DNA of 64,000 bases, taken from positions 1 through 64,000 of the forward strand of contig JAKCPI010006182.1 in assembly GCA_023213315.1 (NCBI GenBank). The letters run 5' to 3'. Positions within the stretch are counted from its first letter, which is position 1. The number at the start of each line of letters is the position of its first letter. Positions 55,301-64,000 of this stretch are shown here, piece by piece. The notes beneath the pieces were generated by a model. It had not been told where the DNA came from. It did not search any database and saw nothing but the letters and a program-made list of their open reading frames with translations. The stretch comes from Euborellia annulipes. Taxonomy: Eukaryota; Arthropoda; Insecta; Dermaptera; Anisolabididae. The position numbers were made by a program, and so were the translations under genes.

Positions 55301-57440
55301 TGCGTCTTCAATAACTGTGCACTTGCTCCGTCTTAAGTGAACTAATCTCTAAGGGATAGTATATAAAATATGGGTAACTGTCCCTTATGTTAGTTCACCC
55401 AAGCCCGATTTAAGTGAACTAACCTATAAGGGAGCACATATGAAATGTGCGTGACTACCCCTTAGAGGTTATTTCACTTGAGTCGGAGCAAGTGCACAGT
55501 ACTTGAAAACGACTGCAGAATAAGCGAAACGATGTACAGTATTTATATTTTTATTAAATAATTAGACCTAATACAATTGTGGTCTATAATTAAAAGCTCC
55601 CATAATAGTTTTATAGTCTTTGACAGCAAGTATCGTTCGAATAAGTCGATTTGAACGTATGATAAATTTTAAAAAATATAAATCTAAAAAGTGCATTTGC
55701 GGCAAGTAATGATAAAGAGCCTTTTTTGGTTCTGCTGGTTAAAAGATTAGAAGTGGCTTTAATACAATAGCTTAGAGCCCTGAAAGAGACCTGAAAAAAA
55801 AAACAAAGTAAGGTGCAGAATCTGTTGTAAAATCAATTCTAATATCTAAAGAGGGTGTGTACTAAATTTGATGGGATTCTAGAGAAAATGTTCCCTTCGA
55901 GCTATTCCGTCGTGGCGTAACAATCACGCCGGACATGTAGTGTGAGCAACTCACTTTGGCCAATCGAAAAGGCATAATCTTTAACCAGCACAACGCCAGA
56001 CCACACGTAGATTAACAGATGCAGCGAAAAATGCAAGCAGTTGACAATGGAAAAGAAAAATCTCCAACACCGACTAGCCAGAGATTTTAAATTGTTCCGG
56101 TTTTTCAAAAGTAATTTGAGTGGCAAAAATCTGAAATCGAGTAAGCTGTCTGAAATCAACTCATGATCCATTTTCAAGAAAAAACAAGGCCCTGCAAGGT
56201 TGACGTTTCAGTCCTGGTCAAGGCCATCCTAAGACCTATATAACAACAACAATATAGTAGTAATTTTTTTACAGCAATATATGTGTTAGAATCATACTTC
56301 AACTAGAGCCAACGGTTACCAGATTAAATTTAATATGAACTGCAATTTTTTTTACCCCGGATTTTATTTATTCATCCTTCTCTTCTGTTTTAGTTTATCT
56401 TTAGATCGGGCACGAACTTATGCAATTATCCAAAATAAAGAATTATTTCAAAGAAAAATGTTTTTTGAAAACAAAAATCGGATAGCCAGAGCCGGGCTTG
56501 ATTTGTAGGCGTGTGCATTTAAAAAGTGACATATTACCTGTGGTGGGGAACATAATACTGCTTTGCACCATTTTGGATTTCCATTTTCACAAACGCAAAG
56601 GGTGCAACTGTCGGGACCTGGTACATAGTGAAGACCTGGTGTTATAATCCTTCCTTGGAGGTCCGTGCAATTGACTGATAATCCAGCACAACCTGGAAAA
56701 CAATTATTAACACATAAATATAATCTCGGGATGCCATTCTTTTACACCTCTGATTCCTTTATTCACTTTTTTAAATTATCTTATTTTTTAGTTTTTAGGT
56801 ATAAAAAGAATCAATTTAAAAAAAAGTGAATTATTTTATAGGCATAAATATTTTTGGACAAAAGTTTTATTTGTTAAACTAGAATATTAAAAAAATCACT
56901 TGATTAAATTGTAAATATATATATATATATATTTTTTAATTATTATAAGAATTGCCCCGGTAGAACACAATTTGGGCAGAAATATATATATGTTTTTATA
57001 TAAAATATAGAGTATTCATTTAATTTTTTACTATTAAAAATAGAAATTTTATAAATTTAATTTTTGATATTTATTATGATTATATAATATAGGTCTATAT
57101 AAATATAAGTCTACAGTTATTTATTTCTAATAATTAAAAAATGTTAATGAGAAAAAAATAGCTAAAAATTCGTCATTTAATGTAAAAAAAAAAAATAACA
57201 ATTTTCTTTTATTGACATTTAAAATGTCAAAGGCAAAGAGAATCGAATATTTTCAAACATAAATTTAAACTCACAAAAAAATTTTAATTAAACTAAAAGA
57301 TCATTTTTAAATTTTTAAAATAATTAAAAAAAAAAAATAAAAATTTTTATTTGTATATATTTATTAATAATTCTAAATACACACATACCAGATATGCTGA
57401 GAGAACAAGTGGCGCTCACTAATAAAATCTTTTTTTTCAT
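49256..57440 (-). CDS. DGCR2/IDD-like single-pass membrane protein with VWC domain
   Basis: Exons 57440-57389, 56692-56538, 54978-54795, 53592-53306, 51733-51628, 51529-51219, 50140-49701 and 49364-49256 join to 1644 nt (547 residues plus TGA), all phases matching. Residues 1-17 (MKKKILLVSATCSLSIS) are a signal peptide. Residues 26-85 have the ten-cysteine VWC pattern C-x20-C-x2-C-x-C-x7-C-x4-C-x5-C-x8-CC-x3-C. Residues 101-121 are the membrane segment, followed by HRLRQRK. The cytoplasmic part has a repeated GSIGYIAGS / GSMGYLG motif, PPPY at 200-203 (a WW-domain ligand such as Nedd4-type ligases bind) and a long Ser/Thr/Pro-rich tail ending in acidic SSSDEDE. From memory this layout matches arthropod proteins annotated as DGCR2/IDD; the LDLRA and C-type lectin domains of vertebrate DGCR2 are absent. 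The architecture is sure, the name less so. Confidence 0.85.
49701..50140 (-). CDS. DGCR2-like exon 7
   Basis: The acceptor TTTAAAG precedes ATGGCTTCC in phase 0, so the Met here is internal, not a start. The peptide has Ser-rich MASSLVTSSLAPSVE, DPCSCNVTVTSYPRLP, an acidic stretch with SECENC, and LPTHCRRQ. The donor is GTGAAG (phase 2). Confidence 0.82.
50141..51218. other. Intron 6 of the DGCR2-like gene, with TTCG-hairpin family copy
   Basis: A family copy at 50501-50755 holds a shortened hairpin (50501-50567: TCTGGTGTGACTGGTCG to TTGTCACACCAGA) and a perfect GTTACCATGGCAAC at 50666-50679. The rest is AT-rich. Confidence 0.75.
51219..51529 (-). CDS. DGCR2-like exon 6: Ser/Thr/Pro-rich tail
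   Basis: After TTTCAACAG the peptide APSQRTRSEEPQIPAPSVEP runs into a Ser/Thr/Pro-rich stretch and ends NVPLYENTNCKE before GTATAG (phase 0). The composition suggests a disordered cytoplasmic region. Confidence 0.82.
51628..51733 (-). CDS. DGCR2-like exon 5
   Basis: The acceptor TTTTTAAG and phase 0 entry give GHHRTIPINLATSGTFRL followed by DPTPTSSATITTVSEAP. The donor is GTAATC with phase 1. The exon is short and has no ATG-started frame; it was found by phase continuity. Confidence 0.75.
51871..52070. repeat. Inverted repeat around hammerhead motif f
   Basis: GGAGATTAAGGCAGCC and AAAAGCAATAAAGAAAAA at the left match their reverse complements at 52036-52070. Confidence 0.8.
51964..52004 (+). 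ncRNA. Hammerhead-ribozyme-like motif (f), best core
   Basis: CTGATGA (51968-51974) is the commonest natural core. Stem II GGCCG/CGGCC (51976-51980, 51987-51991) is perfect around GAATAT. GAAA and CGTC follow (51992-51999). Stem I is short (C-G, U-A, G-U). The very short stem III (ACGU, self-complementary) is like the minimal hammerheads of Penelope-like elements, which work as dimers. Confidence 0.6.
52369..52508. repeat. Inverted repeat with about 60-bp arms
   Basis: ATAATGATTTGAACCAATTA near 52370 matches TAATTGGTTCAAATCATTAT near 52489, with the arms continuing to GATTGCAATAC and GTATTGCAATC. The loop is about 17 bases. Confidence 0.88.
53057..53103 (-). ncRNA. Hammerhead-ribozyme-like motif (g), with stem I
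   Basis: On the minus strand TATTGTC, CTGAGGA (53090-53096), stem II GGACG/CGTCC around CGACTGA, GAAA, AGTC, then GACAATC. Six stem I pairs form between ATTGTC and GACAAT, directly flanking the core and the cleavage site. All three required parts are therefore present; the stem III position has AAGU instead of ACGU. Confidence 0.62.
53306..53592 (-). CDS. DGCR2-like exon 4: GY repeats and PPPY motif
   Basis: After TTGCAG the peptide RQNRQLSEDERSLGSIGY continues through GSMGYLG, LWKPPGNYFPRGE and APPPYEEA to an Ala-rich stretch. The donor GTAATA follows PPAHQ (phase 0). If it is not spliced, eight more residues (VIRLKMLD) lead to TAA at 53279, a possible short isoform. Confidence 0.88.
54253..54723. 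repeat. Long foldback in intron 3 (471 bp)
   Basis: The outer ends TACATGTACTAGTC and GACTAGTACATGTA match. Most of the arms 54253-54450 and 54469-54723 pair, for example CAATATTTTCAATAAATATT with AATATTTATTGAAAATATTG, and GATTCTGAGACGAAGACTTC with GAAGTCTTCATCTCAGAATC. One arm has an extra stretch near 54600-54660. No ORF is present. Confidence 0.9.
54795..54978 (-). CDS. DGCR2-like exon 3: end of VWC and membrane segment
   Basis: After TTTGCAG the peptide HCKSFRVGQSCCDFIC closes the VWC domain (C, CC, C). A short stalk leads to RLIASAVTAILSLSLLFFLI (membrane span) and the basic HRLRQRKTR. The donor is GTGATC (phase 1). Confidence 0.9.
55186..55625. repeat. Foldback in intron 2 (about 440 bp)
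   Basis: ATATAAATACTGTAC near 55267 pairs with GTACAGTATTTATAT near 55536. GTGCACTTGCTCCG pairs with CGGAGCAAGTGCAC, and the outer TATAGACC / GGTCTATA also match. The centre has two imperfect repeats of AAGTGAACTAA with TAAGGG. Confidence 0.82.
56202..56233 (-). ncRNA. Hammerhead-like motif (h), one core change
   Basis: Minus strand CTTAGGA (G to T in CTGAGGA), TGGCC stem, GAAA, CGTC, then AACCT that can pair with AGGT upstream of the core. The G5 change would kill activity. Confidence 0.4.
56300..56322 (+). repeat. Conserved 23-bp block, copy 3
   Basis: CAACTAGAGCCAACGGTTAC then CAG, about 70 bases from motif h; the same block as at 47795 and 28050. Confidence 0.6.
56538..56692 (-). CDS. 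DGCR2-like exon 2: first part of VWC domain
   Basis: The acceptor is TTTTCCAG and the donor GTAATA (phase 0). The peptide includes GLHYVPGPDSCTLCVC and then NGNPKWCKAVLCSPPQ. It has seven cysteines of the domain region, with the typical CxxCxC centre. Confidence 0.9.
57389..57440 (-). CDS. DGCR2-like exon 1: signal peptide
   Basis: ATG at 57438-57440 opens a Lys-start hydrophobic signal peptide of 17 residues. The donor is GTATGT with phase 1. No other in-frame ATG lies nearby upstream in this short exon, so the start is well fixed. It is too short for ORF-length detection. Confidence 0.82.
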
Positions 57441-57760
57441 AGTTACTTTATTATACACATCCTTTTTGTTGTAAATAAAAAATAAGAATCGAATAAAATA
57501 ATGACAAATGATGGATATTAAAACACATATTGAATCGAGTTGGCGAATGATCGATTTAATTGTGCATTGCTTCCTTGTTCTTTCCTCTTGCTCTTGTTAT
57601 GATGCTTCTACGATGGCCAGAGCTAGAGTTGCCAATGGCCAATGCCAGATGGCACTGCGCCTCCGCTCCCTTCACTCCTTCACTCTGCTTTGCTTACATA
57701 GTTGCAGACGAGTAAATTACACGGTTATTTACGCGTAAATTACTAGGTCGTCGTAAATAA
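57441..57760 (-). promoter_or_regulatory. Probable 5' region of the DGCR2-like gene
   Basis: The 320 bases upstream of the ATG include a GC-richer stretch (57590-57690) unlike the AT-rich surroundings. No certain TATA box or start site could be read; placement is by position only. Confidence 0.3.
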
Positions 57761-58589
57761 CTGTAAAAAACCAACTGCCTGAAAAACCAGGTTAAAAGTT
57801 TTTATTTAATATTTTTTCTCTTTTAGAGCATTGTTGATGTTGTTTTCTTTTTATTTGGTGAATAATATAATCAAAATGTTAATAAAATAATTAAAAAATG
57901 AAATTCAAAATTTAAATATGGTGACCTAACCTCCAACTGTCATTTCATTTGTAAGTATATTTATTATTTTTTTAAATTAATTAATATCAGTTAATTAAAT
58001 TCAGTTTGCTTTTATATTTTTTTTATTTCAGATAAGTAACTAAAGATTAGACCTTTCAAGAAGCGTTTAATATGGCTAATAAAGAAAAAAAAATTTGGAT
58101 TAAAACATTTTATAAGCATCTCATCTTATTTTTGAATATAATAAAATTATCTAAAAAAAAAGAAATATAAAATGTCAAATTAAAAAGTATGAATCTTGTT
58201 TTTGTTTGAATTTGATCGAATTTTATTTGTTTCCTTTCTCGAAGGGTTCGCGCATACATATCCGAGTTATTTACGTAAATTACAGTTATTTACGAGATTT
58301 TTGTACTTGCGCACAGCATCGTAAGTAAAAAGTAAATAAAATGTATTGGATTAATGCATTGAGATTTATTCACCCAAATAGAAAGCGAGGGAAGATCATG
58401 AGTGCAAGAAGCTGACTTCTGTCCATCGACCATCTAAAAATAACCTATTTCAAACAATGTATTACGTCACCCATTCTAAGAAACAATTATATCGAGCAAA
58501 AAATAATAATAAAAAAAAAAAACAATAAAATTATTTTCTATTTTTATTATATTCATAGAATTAATAAAAATAAAAATAAAAAAAACTGA

Positions 58590-59340
58590 ATTACATCATC
58601 AAAGTGTAATTCAAACAATTTTCACAAAATATTACTGATGTACTTTTTAAAAGGGCATCTAAATAATAATTGATTTAGCTAAATATTTTTCGAGATCTAA
58701 TATTTGAATAAGATAATAGTATTCAAAATACCTCGATTCGGACTTTAACTGAGTCATAGATATATTTAACAAGACATGTGAGTGTTTTTTATTGGTGAGG
58801 CCAAACATCCCATGGCTCCCGGGAATCGAACCCAGGATCTCCGCCTTTCCGGGGCATAGGCGTGCGTGAGTTTTATTGGTGCAGGTCGAGGGTCCGGTGG
58901 CCTGGTGCAATGGAAGCACGCCTATGCCCCGGAAAGGCGGAGATCCTGGGTTCGATTCCGGGGGACCATGGGATGTTTGGCCTCATCAATAAAAAACACT
59001 CACATGTCTTGTTAAATAATTGATTTATATGAATTTCAATCTAAAAAGAAAGATTTAAATTTTGTTACCATAGCAACCATTTCTCCTATCTTTCCTATGA
59101 AGATCAAGAGTAAAGTGGTCTTTAGAAGATTTCAAAGGCAAAATGAGAATATACATTTTAAAGAGCATCTAAAAAATACTTAATTTATGAATTAAAAAAA
59201 AAAATCGTTGGAGCAAATTTTGAGAAAATCGAAAAAAACTAAAAAAGTACATCAGTAAAGTACTAGTACTTTTTGGCCGATTTTGTTTAAAAGCTTATTT
59301 ACACGAGTTCGGGGGGTGCCTAACTTAAATATGGTGCGTT
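58590..59340 (+). repeat. TTCG-hairpin family body split by SINE insertion
   Basis: The family body (GATGTACTTTTTAAAAGGGC, GTTACCATAGCAAC at 59064-59077, TCCTATCTTTCCTATGAAG, AAAGAGCATCTAAAAAATAC, ACATCAGTAAAGTACTAGTA) continues on both sides of the insertion 58678-59014. Confidence 0.72.
58665..59027. mobile_element. tRNA-derived SINE insertion, inverted pair, 13-bp TSD
   Basis: AATAATTGATTTA is repeated at 58665-58677 and 59015-59027. Inside, arms of about 100 bp (58765-58865, 58916-59016) are inverted repeats. The plus arm has A-box-like TGGCCTGGTGCAATGG (58898-58913) and box B GGTTCGATTCC (58949-58959), the minus arm box B at 58822-58832. The cloverleaf is imperfect, so this is a SINE head, not a tRNA gene. 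Confidence 0.75.
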
Positions 59341-60502
59341 CTAAATAGCTTAACATGTTGCAAAAAACGGTTAACCGGGTTTCCGCTTTGCAAAAAACCG
59401 AAAAACCGGTTTTCAAAATTTTCCTCCTCTGTCCTGTATCAATGAGATTTAATATTAATAGGGCTTTTTTTTATTTTGGAATATTTATACGGATGTTTTG
59501 GAATTTGCAAATTTCATTTTAATAAAATAAATCAGAATGACCTATTTCGTAGTTTATTAACATTTTTTTTTTTCAATATCAAATAGAGTATAATAATACA
59601 AATAAAAGATAGAAAGGGACTTGAGACATTTTTTTTTCTTCAAATCAATTAAAAAAAAATAAGTCGCTGTATTAAAGTAAAATAATTTTATAGTATAAGA
59701 AATGAGTTTGATATTTTATTTGTAAAATTTCTATAAAAACAAAGAAGAATGAGTAGGAAGGCAAACATGAATAGAGAATAAAAAAGAAATTAACTAATGG
59801 AAGATATAAAAAATTAGAAAAAGAAGTAAAGCAGAATGAAAAGTTAAAAATGCTTTGGCAAATGAAACTTAAGAATTATTAAATATATAAAAATAGAACA
59901 GTATTTAAAAATGGAAGAAAAAGTTGTAATTTATATTTGATTAATTATGTGAAAATGTTTTTTTTTTTTTAGCTCTAAATTTTTATTTTGATAAAATAGA
60001 AAATAATGAAATGATATATCTAAATTTTATTGGAAAATTATTATATCTATAATATAAAAACTTAATTTAGAGCGCATATATTGTTTAAAAAAAAAATTTG
60101 AAAAAGCCTCTTGTATTTGCGATTCGAGAAATTTTAAATTAAATTTATGATATTATTTGAAAAATTAATCATTTATAATACTTTTTAAAATCTTTTTAAT
60201 AAATATATTTTGTAATTAAAAAAATAGTCAAATTTCATTTATTATATAATTTAAGTTTATTAATTTAAATACATCGTTCTAAAATTGTTTTGTACACGTT
60301 TTGTATTTTTTATATAGTTTTTTTTTATTTATTTATTTTTATTTAAAAGAGGCTTGCGTTATTAATGTTCGGATTTTTCTTTACATGTACAAAACCAACA
60401 ATTTCAGTCAATGAAATTTTAATTTTTTTTTTTTTTTTGAAATAAAACAAATCTACAAAATTAAATAAAAACTTGATTCATTAGTCTTATGGTCATTCAA
60501 GA

Positions 60503-60798
60503 CAGTGGCGGATTAATTTTCACATTTTTTTTAATATAAAACTACATTATATAAATATTTCTCACATTAATATTAAACTATATATATATATATATATTTT
60601 TGAAAATATACTTCAGATCAAATTATCATTCCTTTAAATTAAGAAAATTAATTAGATATTTTTAAACGAATGATAATTCATTCTAAAGTGTTTGTAAAAT
60701 TAATTGATTGATCTTTGACTCAAATTTGATAAAAGTAAAAAAAGGGGGATTTCTCTCTAAGGGCCAAAGAATAAATCAATTTTCGAAATCCGCCACTG
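60503..60798. mobile_element. hAT-like MITE with 12-bp perfect ends
   Basis: CAGTGGCGGATT at the left and AATCCGCCACTG at the right are perfect inverted repeats. No 8-bp flanking duplication is visible, so the superfamily call rests on the ends only. Confidence 0.6.
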
Positions 60799-62220
60799 CG
60801 TGGTTTAATTAATTGGTATTTCCATAATATATGAATTTTTTCAATCAATTTCATTTAATACGTAACTTTTAAATTATATTTTTAATTGTGCCATTTCATG
60901 TAAAATTAATAATACAATTGGCCATTTTTTAATTTTATTATTATTTAAGCTTTGAGTATAAATAACTCTGGACCGAATTTTGTTTATTGGAAAACAATTT
61001 CAATTTTTTATTTAATTTATAAATGGCAATTCAATTGAGAAAACGTACATCCAGGGTTTAAATAGTGAACGATTGATTATCAATGACTTTTAGACTCAAA
61101 TCTTATTATACACTGTGTTAAATTTATATATTAAATTTGTACACATTTATTATCTATATATATATTTATATACAACATTTCGATCATTTATCTAAAGCTT
61201 TCTTCAGAGTGATTTTTTGCTTATTTCATCTATGGGGCTGAGATCTGCAACCCAGCCGTTCTGTTACCTTAGAATTTTTTTATTTTTTTATTGAAAATTC
61301 ATCTTTCAAGTATTATTTAATTTGGAAATTTTATATGAAATAGACTAGAACTCATTCCTGAAGAGAAAGGCGGAAATTTGTATATATAAAAATGATACAA
61401 ATTTAACATAATGTTTAATTATATTGAGTCTTTTTAAATTTTTTATTTTATCCTCCATTAAAAGGAACTTTTATTTTTTTTAATTAGAGTATATAGATAA
61501 TAATTATCTATACTTAAATCCAGGCTGCATTAATCCCAATTCACTATTAAACTTTTTTGTTCTGTCAAAAAAGTTTTGACAGAAATTATTTTTACATATC
61601 TATTTTTGTTTTTAATTAGAGAAACAAAAGAAAAGAATTGAATTCCATTTCCAATAAGCTATTTTGTGGCAGTGGTGTCAGCCTAAAGTGTAAGGTCAAC
61701 AATCTAAATTTTCAATTTTAAAATGTTAAAAAAAAAAACTTTTTAAATAAATTATAATTTTAAAACTTAATAGGCATTTGTGGTAGTAGAAACTAAAGCT
61801 TCCAATGATTTATTATATGGATTAAATTAAGCCCTATCCTTCTTAATATAGAAAAGAAAATACTAACAATAACATCCAATAAAGACAAAATACATAGTAA
61901 TTTCATTAAAAATAAAATTGTACCTAGTTTATTTATTATATTCGGATTTCTTTTTTGTTTTTATTTTGTACAAAATTCTAAGAAATTGGTATAGGAATTT
62001 ATTTTAATCTAAACAGATAAAAAGTAGGAAATACTATCACCATTAATAATTCTATTTTTATGTTTATATATATAGATATATATATAATTTATATATATAT
62101 AAATATATATTGATACGAGTCATTCTACAAAATTTCGATAAGGTGCTAAACATTAAATTCCATTTAATAAATATTTTTTTAATTATTTTTATGATGGCAG
62201 AAAAATTAAAATATTTATAA

Positions 62221-63563
62221 ATATGACATTAGGGTGGCTCTTATTTTTCAAAGTTAAAATTTTTGATGTGCTTTTGATGACGCCCTAGTTTGGTGTCATT
62301 GCATGAAAAAATAATCTGTGTAAAATTTCAGGTCAATCGGATAAAGGGAAAAGTGCCCCAAGAGCCTTGAAAACCGAAAAAATCATAAAATAACAGAAAA
62401 AATTCATTTTATTTATTTATCTTGCTAAATATTAATTAAGTTTATGTGCAAAAAATTTGTAGTTATTGATCTGTTTCGCTATTTTAATCATTGACCATTT
62501 TCATTTTCGATTCAAATGGCAAATTTGGATAAAGAAAGCTAATGCGACAACTTCAGGGCTCAAATGCCATAAACGATTGCTTAGATTTTGTAAAGCGGCA
62601 TGAGAAACATTAAGATCGATAATTTGATATGCAAAAAGTTTCGAAAGAACCCTGAAATCCAGATAAGGTACTTTGGCAGCAGAAGGCGCAGAAAACACAT
62701 GCTTCGACTCACAATGAAAATACAAATATCACAAATTGCATTCTGTTCTTTTTGTAATAATACAAATTCATCAGGTAACAGAAATATTTTCAAGCAATAA
62801 ATGGTTTTTGACATCCACCTCGCTTAATGGAAGGCCCAGGGATCACGGATATTCCACTAGAGAGTGTTTGGCCAAGAAAAATAGCTGTAAATTCTAAAAA
62901 TTCACTATAATCCTCTCTAGGATGCTGTTCAATCAATTATATTTTTAACAAAGTCAAGAATTCGAGATAACATCCCCCTGATTTAAGTGTGTGACCTTTC
63001 CCTTTTCCGGATCGGAAATTATGAACATAGATTTTAGGCCAAGCATTTTGAAATTTCTTAAACATAAGACAGTCGGGTCTATAGTTTCACCCATCTTTTT
63101 CTCAAAAACGCTTCTAAGAATAATTTTATATATGTGATGTCTACAAGACGTTCTAAAGCGTTGAATCATAGTCTTTTGTTCAGCATTACAGAGCGTCTGA
63201 TAAGTCGCCTGGATTTGCAGCAAAAATAAGTGATTTTCGCGTTTTTCTCGAAAATAATTACTAGTACAAGAAAATACTTGATACGTGATAATATATGCAT
63301 TTTTTATAGATCTCCAACTTTTGTAAAACACTTTTTTTGCATATAATTAATATTTCGTAAGAAAAAAATAAGATGTTTTTTTCTGCCATTTTATGATTTT
63401 ATCGATTTTCAAGGCTCTTGGGGCACCCTTTCCTTTTGTCCGATTGACCTGAAATTTTACACAGATTTTTTTTCATGCAATGGCACCAAACTAGGGGTAG
63501 CGTAAAAAAAAATAGCAACAAATTTTTCACCAGTAGTAGCTAAGAGCCACCCTAATATGACAT
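62221..63563. mobile_element. DNA transposon with about 175-bp TIRs and 9-bp TSD
   Basis: ATATGACAT at 62221-62229 recurs at 63555-63563. The element 62230-63554 (1325 bp) has TAGGGTGGCTCTTA ends and inverted repeats of about 175 bp sharing TTTGGTG, CATTGCATGAAAAAA, AAATTTCAGGTCAATCGGA and CCCCAAGAGCCTTGAAAA. A 9-bp duplication would suit a Mutator-like element, but the superfamily is not proven. Confidence 0.85.
62501..63331 (-). pseudogene. Decayed ORF inside the TIR transposon
   Basis: Minus-strand pieces follow one another in different frames: 63331-62954 (MFYKSWRSIKN to DVISNS), then HPREDYSEFLEFTAIFLGQT near 62900, MSKTIYCLKIFLLPDEF near 62814, and KVPYLDFRVLSKLF to NRLWHLSPEVVALAFF near 62560. 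The HPR-DY-EFLE, W-MSK-IY-LKI and LW-LSPE-VALAFF blocks recall, from memory, a family of uncharacterised proteins common in invertebrate genomes. Frameshifts and stops show it is dead. Confidence 0.6.
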
Positions 63564-64000
63564 ACTGTATAAAGAATAAACTTTAAAACAATTTAATATA
63601 TAATAATATCAAATATTAAAATTGAAAAAGAAAATTTGTATAAATAATGTACTTATATTTCTTAAATAAATATAATATGAAAATAGTCATTCCAGCCCAT
63701 TTGTAAAAAACTTTTTTAAAACAAATTATCAATATTTAATTTTGATATGTAAAGATTAAAAAAAAAGGCAATGAATTTGTTTTTCTTATGAAACGGGAGG
63801 AGATTGAGCATCGAAATGTTTATAAAATTCATGATATTTTAAAATCAAGAAGTGATTGTCTAGTCCCTTATCAAAATTTGGTGGAATGAACCATATATTA
63901 TATATATTTACATATATAGATAAATATATATATGTATATACATATATATATTTTTTCTGCACAAATTTACAAAGAAATCTTGCATGAAAGAATGAGATAT

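Larger units (their letters stand above)
57761..64000. other. Right-hand intergenic region
   Basis: It contains the SINE pair, a TTCG-hairpin family body (59040-59340), a small hAT-like MITE (60503-60798), a weak hammerhead-like relic (61184-61207: CTGAAGA...GAAATGTT) and a 1.3-kb DNA transposon. 59340-60480 and 60800-62220 show only AT-rich sequence. Confidence 0.6.

Noticed and set aside
55902..56177. 91-residue minus-strand frame in intron 2 of the DGCR2-like gene
   Set aside because: No recognisable domain, no splice logic, and it lies next to ribozyme-family repeat sequence. It may be an element remnant, but I cannot support a gene.
58891..58968. A working tRNA gene
   Set aside because: Box B is good, but the anticodon arm and D-arm do not fold into a standard cloverleaf and the whole unit is duplicated in inverted form within a retroposed insertion.

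Overview
The window is AT-rich (roughly 70% or more A+T by eye), eukaryotic and dominated by introns and decayed transposable elements. I read two real protein-coding genes, both split into eight visible exons with GT-AG introns and consistent phases. The gene types (a hemocyte-type transglutaminase and a DGCR2/IDD-like VWC membrane protein), long introns, many MITE-like elements and a short AACCT (TTAGG-type) tract point to an arthropod. I cannot name the species.

1-24700, plus strand: the 3' part of a transglutaminase gene. Eight exons (1936-2122, 2287-2547, 10081-10249, 15036-15300, 16621-16744, 19941-20101, 21025-21161, 24559-24700) join to 1446 nt, i.e. 481 residues plus stop. They cover the catalytic core from just before the active-site Cys through both C-terminal beta-barrels. 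Cys, His and Asp of the triad, the transition-state Trp and the likely Ca2+ ligands are all present. The N-terminal beta-sandwich exons lie upstream of the window. Introns reach 7.5 kb and are full of repeats.

24701-49255: about 24.5 kb of intergenic DNA in which I see no intact gene. It holds a 1.06-kb hAT-type foldback with a perfect 8-bp target duplication, several short hAT-like MITEs, a Tc1/mariner-type MITE, a GC-rich insertion with an empty-site partner elsewhere in the window, pogo-like repeats, and a GTTAA-rich TIR element interrupted by a ribozyme-bearing fragment.

49256-57440, minus strand: a complete eight-exon gene for a 547-residue type I membrane protein. It has a signal peptide, one ten-cysteine VWC domain, one membrane segment, a PPPY motif and a long Ser/Thr/Pro-rich acidic tail. 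It resembles proteins annotated as DGCR2/IDD in arthropods. Its introns hold several long inverted repeats and two hammerhead-like ribozyme motifs.

57441-64000: intergenic DNA with a tRNA-derived SINE arranged as an inverted pair inside another repeat, a small hAT-like MITE, and a 1.3-kb DNA transposon with long terminal inverted repeats and a decayed minus-strand ORF.

The most interesting theme is a dispersed set of hammerhead-ribozyme-like motifs (CUGANGA, stem II, GAAA, then usually CGUC or GUA) at about a dozen places, several in back-to-back inverted pairs. They fit remnants of Penelope-like or other ribozyme-carrying retroelements. A second theme is an abundant repeat that begins with a long hairpin closed by a C(TTCG)G loop and carries a near-perfect RFX X-box further in.
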